Part shown: piece after piece, positions 9,131 through 19,799 of the stretch
Position numbering within the stretch: position 1 is the stretch's first letter
Layout: each line of letters starts with the position of its first letter
Assembly: GCA_036897625.1 (NCBI GenBank)
Contig: JAYMTA010000549.1
Coordinates: 1 to 27,022, forward strand
DNA from: Pelargonium cotyledonis
Taxonomy: Eukaryota > Streptophyta > Magnoliopsida > Geraniales > Geraniaceae
Direction of reading: 5' to 3'
DNA: 27,022 nucleotides
Position numbers and translations under genes: made by a program
Notes under the pieces: model-generated
What the model was told of the DNA's origin: nothing
Seen by the model: the letters and a program-made list of their open reading frames with translations, nothing else
Databases searched by the model: none

Positions 9131-9880
9131 TGATAAAAGTCTACATTAATATTGTTTTTGGTTAAAAATTTCTCGACGGGTCTTTTTGATCATTTGTTCC
9201 CTTCACCAGAATTTGGCGATTTTAAAGTATTGCATTGTTATAAAGTCAGTGTTACAAATCAGGTGGTAGTGTTGTACTCATTTTGTGGGATTTGGGACCA
9301 ACCACAGTATTGGGTCATTTCATATCATATCATCATGCATTACTCATATTATATCACCATTAAATTCAATATAGTTTATATTTGCACATGTTGGTCGTGG
9401 TAGGCAAGGCAAATATGTTTTGAGTAACTCACCAAAACCAAAAGCAACCAACTCTTGTGTAATGAAACTAGCAACAAAGCACAACAGTTGAGTGATGAGA
9501 ATTAGAATACAAAACTAGCTATCAATTTGAGATAAAGATTGAAACTTGACGCAACTGCACATTGCCAATCAATGAGTTGCTGTATTTATGGCCATTGGTG
9601 AAGTGTTTTGCCATTTTAAAGTAGAATCTTACTACTGAAGCAAAATGTAGTATTCATATACAGTAGAGAAAACAAAACAGGGCCTAGCTTGTATACTAAC
9701 GAACTAGGTACGTTCATCTGAGATCAGTATCGCAATCAACGAGTCCATAAAATCGTAGCCGCCCACAGTCCGTCATCATCATCATCGTCGCTCCCTTTAC
9801 GATAACCAACTCTCATTCCCATATCTCTCTGATTCGATCTTCCTAACCACTTTACAATCCATTTTCCAATTCCAATTTCC
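9131..9880. other. Intergenic region and beta-amylase upstream sequence
   Basis: AT-rich until about 9690, then higher in GC. It contains a TATA-like ATAAAAT near 9747 and a short run of four TCA repeats near 9771-9785 in the presumed leader of the downstream gene. The start codon context at 9881 (ttccATGGCG) is favourable. No other gene is supported here. Confidence 0.45.
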
Positions 9881-12800
9881 ATGGCGGCGATCACATCTCC
9901 ATCTCCGCCATCTGCTTCCTTCTACTGCTCGCGCGCCGCCGCCCACCACTCCATCTCCCCCCGATCCACTTGCTTCCCCTCCACCACTCCTCTCTCCTCC
10001 CCTCTGTCTCTTTCTCCTCCGCTTCTCTTCTCTTCCCGCCTCAATTCCTACAGACCCTCCGGCGCCGGCGGCTCCGTCTCCCCCGACAACGGGGATCTCC
10101 AGTATGAGCTCCACCATATGCTCTATCGCCACCGCCGCAAGGGATCGCCCGTCTACGTCACGCTTCCTGTGGACGTCTTGGGCCCTGCTGGCCAGCTCCG
10201 GAGGCGGAAGGCCATGGCTCAGTCGTTCCGGGCGCTCGTCGCCTCTGGGGTCGAGGGTGTGGTCATGGAAGTCTGGTGGGGTCTGGTAGAGAGGGATGAG
10301 CCTGGGGTTTACAATTGGCATGGGTATTTGGAGATTGTGGAGCTGGCCAGACGGTTTGGGTTGAAGGTTCGAGCTGTAATGGCCTTTCATCAATGCGGTA
10401 AAGGACCGGGTGATCCTCACTGGTTGGTGCATCTCTTCGAATCCATCTTTAACTAACTTATTTTTTCCCTCTCTATTTGTTTGAATTTTTAATTGGTTTT
10501 CATTTGCTAACTAGCTTGGATACTAGTATTGAACTAGAATTTTAGATGTTATGATTTGATCAACTGATTGTTATTGGGCTACTAACTCTAGTAGTGTAAC
10601 AAGATTCTAGAGGCTACAATCATTGATGCTTTTGGATTAGAAATTAGAATGTTATCAATTCATAGTAATGCAAATTTCATTATATTTATTATAGGATTGA
10701 TAGCTAATTCTCTAGGTGGTTTAGCTTGCATATGTAGTTTATAGTCTGACAGTCAAATAGTAGCTCCGTCTGTACTATGTATTAGAACCAAGAACACTGA
10801 ATTAACATGTAAAACTAATGTATAATTTGTTGTGTCTTTCATGGTTGTTGTTGTTGGTAGTGGCTGGTGAATTTAGTGGGTTAATGATGACCTTCAAATT
10901 TGCTACTAGGGGAGTACAACTATGAAGTATGAACCCACTTGTTGATTTGATAATTTTCCCTCAAAGAACATATCAACTGGGCACGTCATAAGTTGATCCA
11001 CTGAGCCCACTATTGTCCTCCTTAGGTTGATCATCTATCTATTGCTGGTCATATGTGCGTGTTCCAAGTTTTCAGATATATTGCTTTCCAATTTCCATCT
11101 AGTTTGCATGTTCCACTTAGTAGTTAGTACATTTATGTCTTAAGGTTTTTATCATATAAAGTTACCATTGACATCTAATAGTGTATCACTTGTTATATCC
11201 TGATCAATAACTATCCTTGGTAAATCTTTTCAGTTTCACATTTAATCCTCAAAAACTCTATTATCCTTTCGGTTTATCCTGTTGGAATACCTAATCCTTG
11301 GAACATCTGGAGTTTCTCATTTCATCCTAAAAGAAAGTGTGGTTATGCCTTTGGTGATTGTGAGGTTGAACTTACCTTCTAATTTGATGTTCTTTTGATC
11401 TTTGCCCGTTTCTTTAACTCCTTTAGTACTCTCAATTCTAAATGTTTGCAATAAACCACCTTGAGTACTCTCGTTAAAACTAAATAAACTCCTATAGCTT
11501 GTTTTTTAGATTTTCCAATCAGTTTCTACCCAATAGTTGGTACCAATGCTCATATTAGCCTTTGCTTTGTTCCATAAAAATGGCTACGTTGCTTAACTTG
11601 AGTGTTTCAAAGTTTTCCTTGAATTTTATTTAAGCCTTTTTTCTATGCTACTGGCACTTAGACTTCTTTTGGTTGTATAGGATTCCTCTTCCTCAGTGGG
11701 TGCTTGAAGAAATTGATAAAGATCCAGATTTAGCATATTCTGACAAATTTGGCAGGAGGAGTATGGAGTATATTTCTCTAGGTTGCGATATTCTTCCTAT
11801 CTTGAGGGGACGGTCACCAATCCAAGCGTACACTGATTTTATGAGGAACTTTCGAGACACTTTCAGATCTTTTCTTGGTGACATCATAACAGTAAGATTA
11901 TAATTATGTAGTTCATGATTTAAGGGTTGTTGTCATTGATGTTTTTTTGTTCTTGTCCAAATCTGGTTTTCATTGTACATGTTTTCCATTTTCAGGGGAT
12001 ACTAGTTGGGATGGGGCCTGCTGGTGAATTGAGATATCCTTCATGTCCTTCACATAAGCTGATGTGGTCTTGGCGCTCTCGTGAACTTGGAGAGTTTCAG
12101 TGCTATGATAAGGTAGGGGGAGCTATTCCAACTATGTTTAGAAAATTGTAGTTTATATCCTACACATGTACCTGAAATATGACACGGTAACCATCTATTC
12201 TGTCGTTAGATATAAGTTATCTGCATCTAGTTGGTAGAATTCGTATTTTTCTTTTCATGGATCATTCAAGTCTATATTATCTTTATTGATTTCATTTGTT
12301 TTCTTATTTCTCTGGCCAGTATATGCTTGCATCTCTGAATGCTTGTGCAAGAGAGATTGGGATGCGTGAATGGGGAAATGGTGGCCCTCTTGGTGCTGGA
12401 AATTTGATGCAAAATCCAGAACAAACAGACTTTTTCAGAAGTGAAAATGGCTCTTGGAATACTCCATACGGTAAATTTTTTCTTGAATGGTACTCGGAGA
12501 TGCTGCTACTACATGGAGAGAGAATGTGCAGGGAAGCTGAAGCCATATTCCGAGGTGCTAAAGTTAGTATGTCTGCGAAAGTGGCTGGGATCCACTGGCA
12601 TTATGGCACACAGTCACATGCATCCGAGTTAACTGCTGGATATTACAATACATTGACCAGAGATGGGTACCTTCCAATTGCTCGCATGTTTGGTAGGTAT
12701 GGATTTACTTTGTGCTCTACGTGTTTTGAGATGCAAGATGTTGAAGAGAAACAGGTGAACCCCGTAAGTAGCCCAGAAGGTTTCATTAGACAACTCTTAT

Positions 12801-13105
12801 TGGCTGCAAAAATTTGTGATATACAGTTGGAAGGTGAGAATTCTGCATCTACCTTGGACGACAAGTCGTTTCAACAGGTGTTAAAGATGTCAAGGTTTTA
12901 CTCAAATGGTCTAGAGAAGCCGTCCTTTACATTCAACTTTGTAAGGATGGACAAAAACATGTTTGAATATCAACACTGGGTTCGTTTTACCCGTTTTGTG
13001 AGGCAAATGTCTGATGTCAATATTTTTCGAGCCAAACTAGATTTTGGAGGCCTATCTTCTTCCTTAGACATTCCCAAGGTCAGGTTGGCATTTGCATATT
13101 CTTAA
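9881..13105 (+). CDS. Plastid beta-amylase (catalytically complete)
   Basis: Glycoside hydrolase family 14 exo-enzyme that releases maltose from alpha-1,4-glucans. Exons: 9881-10422, 11681-11891, 11996-12112 and 12320-13105, giving 551 residues with stop TAA at 13103. The first 60 or so residues are rich in Ser/Pro/Ala and poor in acids, as in a chloroplast transit peptide. The catalytic domain starts near VYVTLPVDV. The flexible-loop region FHQCG...GDPHW-IPLPQW is joined across intron 1 (TG|G). The catalytic acid Glu lies in GPAGELRYP (exon 3) and the catalytic base Glu in CFEMQD (exon 4). The inner loop [11 protein letters not shown] is present. Since both glutamates and both loops are kept, it should be active, unlike BAM4 or BAM9. 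It is closest in my memory to the BAM1/BAM3 group, possibly the BAM10 branch missing from Arabidopsis. The extreme C-terminus is uncertain: a splice at 13078/13130 would give a 554-residue alternative. Confidence 0.92.
10423..11680 (+). other. Beta-amylase intron 1
   Basis: GTTGGT donor and TATAG acceptor, 1258 bp, T-rich, splitting a Trp codon just before IPLPQW. I see no transposon ends or RNA gene inside it. Confidence 0.85.
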
Positions 13106-13721
13106 GAATTTCCTCTCCCTCCCCTGCAGCCAACACTGGAACTTGATTTGTATATAATTTGTTGACCACTGATCTATTGATGTGAATGTGTAGTGATGCT
13201 TCTTTTTTCTTCCATGATTTTCATTTTCCTACATATGAAGTTTTTGGATTGCTCTGGAAAGGGTTGTAATAATGTAATGTATAATATAATAACCCCTCTT
13301 CCAGTTATGTTAAATCCATTTTTCAAATTTGATTTCAAACCATTTACACAGTTTGTAACTCTGTATGATATATAAACCACAAGCAATTAATAAGCTTCTT
13401 CTTAGAGAGAGCATTTTCATTATGGAGAGACAGATGATCAGAATCCTGAAACTATTTAAGAATTAATATAGGTTCCATAACAATGGATGGTGTCAAGAAT
13501 CAATTGATGAAAGGCTGGAAATTACAAAAAAATAAAAATAAAAAAAGGTTTAAATGGTAGCTGGAAAGTGGAATTATGCATATTGTATACTAAATAAACA
13601 ATACTAATTTGTCATTTCATCTAAAATTAAGTGATGGATGGAGATTCCATTGATTCTTAATTTGTTAGGAGCCAATTATAGTAACATTTTCCACAGATAT
13701 AAACATAAATATATCCTTTAG
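13106..13721. other. Intergenic region after beta-amylase
   Basis: Presumed 3' UTR and AT-rich DNA with no supported gene. A 10-bp inverted repeat (AAGAATCAAT near 13496 and ATTGATTCTT near 13652) could be chance or the remnant of a small element. Confidence 0.5.
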
Positions 13722-13723
13722 TA

Positions 13724-13959
13724 CTACCTCCGTTCTAAAATAAGTGTCTTGTTTGTCTAAATTTTTTGTCCTAAAATGAGTGTCATGTTTCTATTTTTAA
13801 GTTATTATATTATTATTTTTTCTATACTACTCTTATCACTTATGTACATGGGGTATAGGTGAGAAAATAAGGGTAATATTACAAATACACTAAATTATTT
13901 AATAATCTTTAATTTTTATAAAAAATAGAAATAAGACATTTTATTTGGGACGGAAGGAG
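13724..13959. mobile_element. Stowaway-type MITE (Tc1/mariner-related)
   Basis: A 236-bp element flanked by TA on both sides (13722-13723 and 13960-13961), the hallmark target duplication. The left end reads CTACCTCCGTTCTAAAATAA and the complement of the right end CTCCTTCCGTCCCAAATAAA, both variants of the plant Stowaway consensus CTCCCTCCGTCCC. Similarity of the inverted repeats continues for about 30 bp (TGTCTT shared). The interior is AT-rich and non-coding, so it depends on an outside transposase. Several mismatches between the ends suggest an old copy. Confidence 0.9.
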
Positions 13960-14017
13960 TATATGATTTCTCATAATAGTATTGTACTAATAATCATCTC
14001 AAGGAAGAACCAGCAGA

Positions 14018-14050
<33 letters not shown>
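14018..14050 (+). repeat. CAT microsatellite, 11 units
   Basis: Eleven perfect CAT triplets between the Stowaway MITE and the KLCR promoter, likely to vary in length between individuals. Confidence 0.95.
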
Positions 14051-14579
14051 TATTGCAGAGAGAGCCATAACTTCCAAATTCAGAAATCTCAAACAGCTTG
14101 CCACATCTTCACCACCAACATATATTTGACTTTTCATGTTTCAATATAATGGAATCACTCAAGAAATGTTGTGGATTTACACACATACAGACCCCCAAAT
14201 TAAAAAAAAAAAAAACTATATAGAAAATTACAAATAAAAAAGCATTTCATTTATCTTAATTGATTATTGGACTTGGACCCACGTTTATTACACATAAATG
14301 AAAATAAATCATCAATCAATTTTTAAAAAAGAACTATAGTGAGAACCTATAGTTGTCTAGGTTGGGATGAGCCTATAAATATAAATTTAATATACCATAA
14401 TCCATAATTTTATATCATGACTACTAAAATATGAAGCGATCTTGATACTCTCACGTCCCAAAAGTCAAATCAGAAATAAAAGAGAAAACTACTATTTTTA
14501 TTAAATTTTCTGCAAAATGAAAAAAGTTAAATACAAATATACTAAAACAAGCTGGAAGAGGAAAATGCCAGGCTGAGTA
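14051..14579. other. AT-rich intergenic region
   Basis: A/T runs and no coding or repeat structure that I can support, up to the start of the KLCR promoter boxes. Confidence 0.6.
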
Positions 14580-14664
14580 GGGCCCAGCAAATACAAGATA
14601 AGATTGGGTAGGTAGGCCCAGTAGGCCTCATAACATTTGGGTTTAAGAATTTAAGCCCAGCCCA
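14580..14664 (+). promoter_or_regulatory. Cluster of site II-like GCCCA boxes upstream of KLCR
   Basis: GGGCCCA at 14580-14586, GGCCCA at 14615-14620 and the double AGCCCAGCCCA at 14654-14664 lie about 470-550 bp before the start codon. Such boxes bind TCP-type factors in plant genes linked to growth. No TATA box is evident downstream, and the start site is not visible. Confidence 0.5.
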
Positions 14665-14847
14665 TCTTACCTTTCAACGGTAAAAAGCCGCGAGGACTAA
14701 CTGACAAGAAGGCAACTTCAGGGAATTTACCATCTTATCCCCCACGGAGAACAATCTGGTCTGTAGTGTGTACACACAACCGATAACTTGATTCATTACT
14801 GATGCGAACGATTCATTACATTACAGAGAGTGAAGGTGAAGACTCGC

Positions 14848-14928
14848 ATGGAGGAACACTACACATTCAAGAAACGTCTCTCTGATTCTGATTCTGAATT
14901 TGCATTTAAACCCCACACTCACCACTGA
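14848..14928 (+). other. Possible 26-residue upstream ORF before KLCR
   Basis: ATG at 14848 to TGA at 14926-14928, 26 sense codons (MEEHYTFKKRLSD...). It would be an upstream ORF only if transcription begins before 14848. It ends 204 bp before the main ATG, so re-initiation would be possible. No other ATG lies between it and the main start. Whether it is transcribed cannot be told from sequence. Confidence 0.3.
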
Positions 14929-14931
14929 ACC

Positions 14932-14934
<3 letters not shown>

Positions 14935-14966
<32 letters not shown>
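14935..14966 (+). repeat. CT microsatellite, 16 units, in KLCR leader
   Basis: Sixteen CT dinucleotides end just before GCAG, about 165 bp upstream of the KLCR start codon. Pyrimidine patches and GA/CT repeats of this kind are common in plant core promoters and 5' leaders and are recognised by BPC/GAGA-binding factors. The length is likely variable. Confidence 0.95.
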
Positions 14967-14969
<3 letters not shown>

Positions 14970-15132
14970 GCGCCATTACTATACCACCACTTGCTCCTCC
15001 GTCTCTCACCACCACCACCTACCCACCCCAACCACCGCTTGCATTTTTCTTTATAGTTGTTGCGTGGTTGTTGAGAATTCGAATCTTATATCTCCTATTT
15101 CACCTCAACTTTCTGGGAATTGAGTCTCAACA

Positions 15133-18100
15133 ATGCCGGGCCTGGTCTCACTCAACACGCCGCCGGACGCGCCTCCGCTCCGCATCTCCGTCCCAGACAC
15201 CCCGACCCAATCCCAATCGCACAGATCCGACTCCAGGAAGCTCCCATCTCCGTCCCCTTCCCGATCCAAGCCTTCCCCCAACCGCCCCACCAAGAAGCCG
15301 CCGCCGGATTCTCCAGGTCTCCCAGATGCCTCCCTTGACAACCCGGATCTCGGCCCCTTTCTCCTCAAGCTCGCGCGGGACACCATCGCCTCCGGCGAGG
15401 GTCCTGCCAAGGCGCTCGACTATGCGGTTCGAGCCTCCAAGTCCTTCGAGCGCTGCGCCGTCGATGGCGAGCCCAGCCTCGACCTCGCCATGAGCCTGCA
15501 CGTCCTCGCCGCCATTTATTGCAGCCTGGGGCGGTTCGAGGAGGCGGTGCCGGTTCTGGAACGGGCAATTAAGGTGCCGGACATCGCCAGAGGTGCGGAT
15601 CACGCGCTTGCAGCGTTCTCTGGATATATGCAGCTCGGGGATACGTACTCGATGCTGGGGCAGGTGGATCGGTCGATTGCTAGCTACCAGGAAGGATTAA
15701 AGATTCAGACGGAGACGTTGGGCGACACGGATCCGAGAGTTGGGGAGACTTGCAGGTGCGTGTTCTGTGTATTTGTTTGTCTTTTGCAGACATTGCTAAT
15801 CGCTTTAGTTGTAGATTTTTTAATGGATTAACTATATGCGATTACTGTGTGTGCTTGATGGGTTTTAATTTTTTTTGTCTTCCTGTGAATTGTTTGCTTT
15901 GATGAGCATGAGTTTTGGTTTGATAGAATTAAGACAATTTTTAGAACTAAATTCGTCTACAATATTGGATTGTTAGGCTAAATTTGGAAACAAATGAATG
16001 GATTCACAGAGTGACCAATTTAGCATCCTTTTGATTTACTGAATTATTTTATAAAATTCTGGGACATTGGGTTGGATAGTCTTCACATTGGAAAACAAAG
16101 GAGCACGATTTGCAGGATTGACTAATTCATATCCACAAGTTGTACTATGTACCTGAATTGGCCATCACAATTTTCAAATGAAATGTAAATGATGAACTGA
16201 CTCTAGTCCAAAGTGAATTGAAGGAGTGATGGAAATCCAACCAATTTGATAAAATTTGGTTGCCTTTTAGGGGAATCAAGAGAAAGGGGATATTTGTCTT
16301 ACCTAGAAAACCAAGGTAGTCCTATAGAAGTAGTGATGTCTGTATGGAATTTTTCAGAAATGTCATTGACAATGTGTATGTCAAATTCAAATTAATGCTA
16401 ATATGTTCAGTTGTTGCCGCCCCTCAAATTGTGCTGCCAACTCTTACTTTTTGTTTCTCAATAGCTCCATTAGATGGTGTTCGAGACAATATGTTAAAAG
16501 TACAAAGACTTAAGTATGAAAGCTGTCAAAAGTCACATTAAGTTGGGCTTGTTATTGGCTGTGCCGTAGAAGTAGAATGTCCTGAAGGATTGAATGTATT
16601 TAGTATTTATTTCATCCTTTTACAGAGTTAAATATAAAACCATGATTTGTTCCATTCTATGTTACCACCATCATATGTGCATGTTTTTACATTTGACTGC
16701 CTTCTCTACATGTACTGATAATAATAATTTTATCATTATTTGTACTAGAATCCTCTAGGATGAACTCCTTGTATTCATATCAAACATGGCAGGTATCTAG
16801 CTGAAGCCCTTGTTCAAGCAATGCAATTTGGTAAAGCAGAAGAACTGTGCAAGAAAACTCTTGAAATTCATCGTGAGCATAGTGAACCAGCCTCTCTTGA
16901 AGAGGCAGCTGACCGCCGGCTGATGGCCCTTGTATGTGAGGCAAAGGGAGACTATGAATCTGCTCTTGAGCATCTTGTTCTTGCCAGCATGGCAATGATT
17001 GCTAATGGACAGGACAGTGAGGTTGCATCTATTGATGTCAGCATTGGTAATATTTATCAGTCTCTATGTCGCTTCGATGAAGCTGTTTTCTCCTACCAGA
17101 AGGCACTCACTGTCTTCAAATCGTCCAAGGGTGACAACCACCCTTCAGTTGCTTCTGTCTTTGTACGCCTTGCTGACCTCTACCATAGGACTGGAAAGCT
17201 CCGAGAGTCCAAATCCTACTGTGAAAATGCCATGCGGATATATTCCAAGCCTGTACCTGGGGCTACAGCAGAAGAGATCGCTGGTGGCTTGACAGAAATT
17301 TCAGCTATTTATGAATCTGTGGATGAGCCTGAGGCTCTGAAGCTTTTACAGAGGGCAATGAAGTTGTTGGAGGATAAACCAGGACAACAAAGCACAATCG
17401 CAGGAATAGAAGCGCGGATGGGAGTAATGTTTTATGTGGTTGGGAGATACGAAGATGCAAGAAGTTCTTTTGAGAGTGCTGTAGCAAAACTTAGAGCCAG
17501 TGGGGAGAGGAAGTCAGCGTTCTTTGGGGTTGTATTGAACCAGATGGGATTGGCTTGTGTACAGTTATTCAAGATAGATGAGGCTGCTGAGTTGTTTGAA
17601 GAAGCAAGGGGGATTCTGGAACAGGAGTGTGGTCCATGTCATCAAGATACCCTAGGAGTATACAGCAATCTTGCAGCAACTTATGATGCCATGGGGAGGT
17701 AATATCTTATCTTCAAACTACTCTACCATCATATATCTACTAATTGCTAATAAAACTGAAATCTCCATAAGCTGGAGCTAGTGCTTGGCTTTGGCACTTT
17801 GCATAGGCTATAGCCACTAACCAGTCATCCCACATATTCAATGATGGAAACACAGGCTGCACCATGAAGGCATCATACTATCATAGATGGTAAATTCATG
17901 GTGGATTGAGATGCAAATTCTGTGTTATCATAGTAGAGAAGTAATTTTGGACTTATCCATTACTAGCCAACTTGACAATATGTAAGAAATTGTTCCTCTC
18001 ATCTTTCTGGATTGTTTTCATGAGCTCCTCGCATAATTGGAATGACTTTGCAAGTTTTTACCTTACACTATGGCATATAATTATGATTCGGAAAAGATAA

Positions 18101-18532
18101 GAAAGTTTGAGCGCAAAGTTTGGTTGCTTAACTTATCTCTTTAATGGTTTCTTTATATTTATCCATGTAAAAACCAGTGCCCAAATGGCCTTGCCTTGCC
18201 TTGCAATTGATAATTCATCATTTATAGATTTGGAAGTATTAAAATGTCATGTTTTACTGCTTAAAGCAAAAGTTTCCTAATTTGTAATCTTTTACAGGGT
18301 TGAGGATGCGATTGAGATCTTGGAGTATGTCCTTAAATTAAGAGAAGAAAAGCTTGGAATAGCAAATCCCGATTTTGAAGATGAGAAGAAGAGACTAGCT
18401 GAGCTCCTGAAAGAGGAAGGTAGGTCCAGGAACAGACAAGCAAAATCATTGGAAAATCTCATTGATCCTAACTCCAAGAGGACAAAGAAAGAGGTAACCA
18501 AGAGGTGGCCTGGCTTGGGTTTCAGAATTTAA
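15133..18532 (+). CDS. Kinesin light chain-related protein (KLCR/CMU-like)
   Basis: TPR protein resembling Arabidopsis KLCR1/CMU1. That family sits on cortical microtubules, holds them in place as cellulose synthase complexes move, and interacts with IQD scaffolds. Exons: 15133-15755, 16793-17698 and 18298-18532 (stop TAA), giving 587 residues. Residues 1-70 are Pro/Ser/Lys-rich and probably disordered, beginning MPGLVSLNTPPDAPPLR as I recall for the family. From about residue 75 the chain is helical with about ten TPR-like units, for example LAAIYCSLGRFEEAVPVLERA, IGNIYQSLCRFDEAVFSYQKA and LAATYDAMGR-VEDAIEILEY, the last spanning the exon 2/3 junction. The C-terminus is basic (KRTKKEVTKRW). 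Both introns split an Arg codon (AG|G). It has no motor domain, so it is an adaptor. The start is the first ATG after the CT-rich leader, apart from the possible upstream ORF. Confidence 0.93.
15756..16792 (+). other. KLCR intron 1
   Basis: GTGCGT donor and GGCAG acceptor, 1037 bp, T-rich. No gene or element is recognised inside it. Confidence 0.85.
17699..18297 (+). other. KLCR intron 2
   Basis: GTAATA donor and TTACAG acceptor, 599 bp. It splits an Arg codon inside the last TPR. No internal feature is recognised. Confidence 0.85.
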
Positions 18533-18830
18533 TCAACAAAAAGATTTGGGTCCACATCTGATATTTGTTCTCACAAAATGCAAAATGTCTGTAAAATATA
18601 AGATTGTATAGGTGGGTGGTCAAAGCTGTAATCTGGGGAGGTGCATCCTGTGTTTTTTTTTTTTTTTTTCTGAGTATTGAGTCCTCCAAAATATCTTTTT
18701 ATTTCTCCTCCAAGTTAATTGTTTTGTCATAGGTTTGTGCTGTGATCTACTGAAAGCTATTCACTGGGAAATGATAAACTATCGTTTAGAGTGAATAAAA
18801 TTTATTTCATGTTCGTTCCTCGTCATTTGG
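18533..18830 (+). other. Probable 3' UTR of KLCR
   Basis: Non-coding sequence after the stop with a run of 17 T (18653-18669) and an AATAAA at 18794-18799 that could act as the poly(A) signal. Confidence 0.5.
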
Positions 18831-18884
18831 TTATGCGCTTTTTATTTATTTATTGCATCATGGTTTATTTGGCATCATGAAATT

Positions 18885-19124
18885 TTGAAAAGCAAGCAAG
18901 AAACAGAGTTAGTTTCTTCATCAGAATCGTTCTCACGTAGAAGAAGATCGAGGCCTAGCTCTAGCTCCTCCACCACCACAAGAAACCGACCCCCATGGCA
19001 CAGCCTCAAGCGCCAACCACGCGAAACTCCCCATGGAAAGCTGTGGCATGATATTTTGCTTCATGGTGTTCAAATCCAGTTTCCTGTTTGGATCAGTTCG
19101 GGTTATCTTAATAAAAAGTACTGA
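18885..19124 (+). other. GC-raised, unidentified small ORF island
   Basis: A patch richer in GC than its neighbours, with a leader-like run of CTCC and ACCACC followed by a short ORF, ATG 18995 to TGA 19051 (18 residues, MAQPQAPTTRNSPWKAVA). In another frame an open stretch covers 18885-19124 (79 residues, Arg/Ser-rich then unremarkable). It looks like a 5' UTR plus first codons of some gene, perhaps a copied fragment, but I do not recognise it. Confidence 0.2.
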
Positions 19125-19799
19125 TTATTTACTAAGAAAAAATAGTTGCTTGTAGATAGCTTCTCGCACTCATGCACGCAACGTTAGTTGCTTAATTCTA
19201 GATTTTTCCAAAATTCTGCTCTCCAGATACCCAACCTAAGTTAAGTGGTCTATTTTTAAGACTGTTTTAGTGTTCCTTACTGAGAATTGAGTAACATATC
19301 ATATTCATCGTATCGTGAGGCAATAAATTTGCTATGATGACCAACGACAAGGTTTCATCAATTATACATTAAAATACACTGACAGGGACCACACCTTATT
19401 ATGGCTGCAACCCTAATTCCTATTAACCATGAAATGCAGTGATTATTGGACTAATTAATAGTGCTTCAAAACTACCGCACAGTCAATATATTACAGCAAT
19501 TTGCATTTAAAATTGTCAATAATGAGTGAAGTTGATACATCTGACGTGTCCAGCATATTTTTTTAAATAAAATTTATATAGTCCATAAAGATCTTTGCTT
19601 TTCGTTTATAAAAATATATAACTTTTTTATTATATTCTCTCTTAGAGCATATACACAATAGTTAACATTTAAAAGATTAATTAACGTGAGTTTCACTATT
19701 AGCACATAATCTCATTATAATGTGCATGACATAGTCTACAATAATAGTATTTTGATTATAAAATAATCTCATTATGGTCCCACTAAATATTTAAACTCA

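Noticed and set aside
9797-10432. 211-codon minus-strand open frame opposite beta-amylase exon 1
   Set aside because: It mirrors a GC-rich, Ser/Pro-rich coding exon; low-complexity Arg/Gly composition and no family resemblance. Lack of stops follows from base composition.
14900-15493. 197-codon + frame overlapping the KLCR start in another frame
   Set aside because: It begins with TTG rather than ATG and runs through the CT repeat as Ser-Leu; KLCR in its own frame has clear family identity.
15148-15603. Minus-strand frame of 151 codons opposite KLCR exon 1 (and smaller ones nearby)
   Set aside because: Antisense shadow of the GC-rich Pro-rich exon, with low-complexity Arg/Gly sequence.
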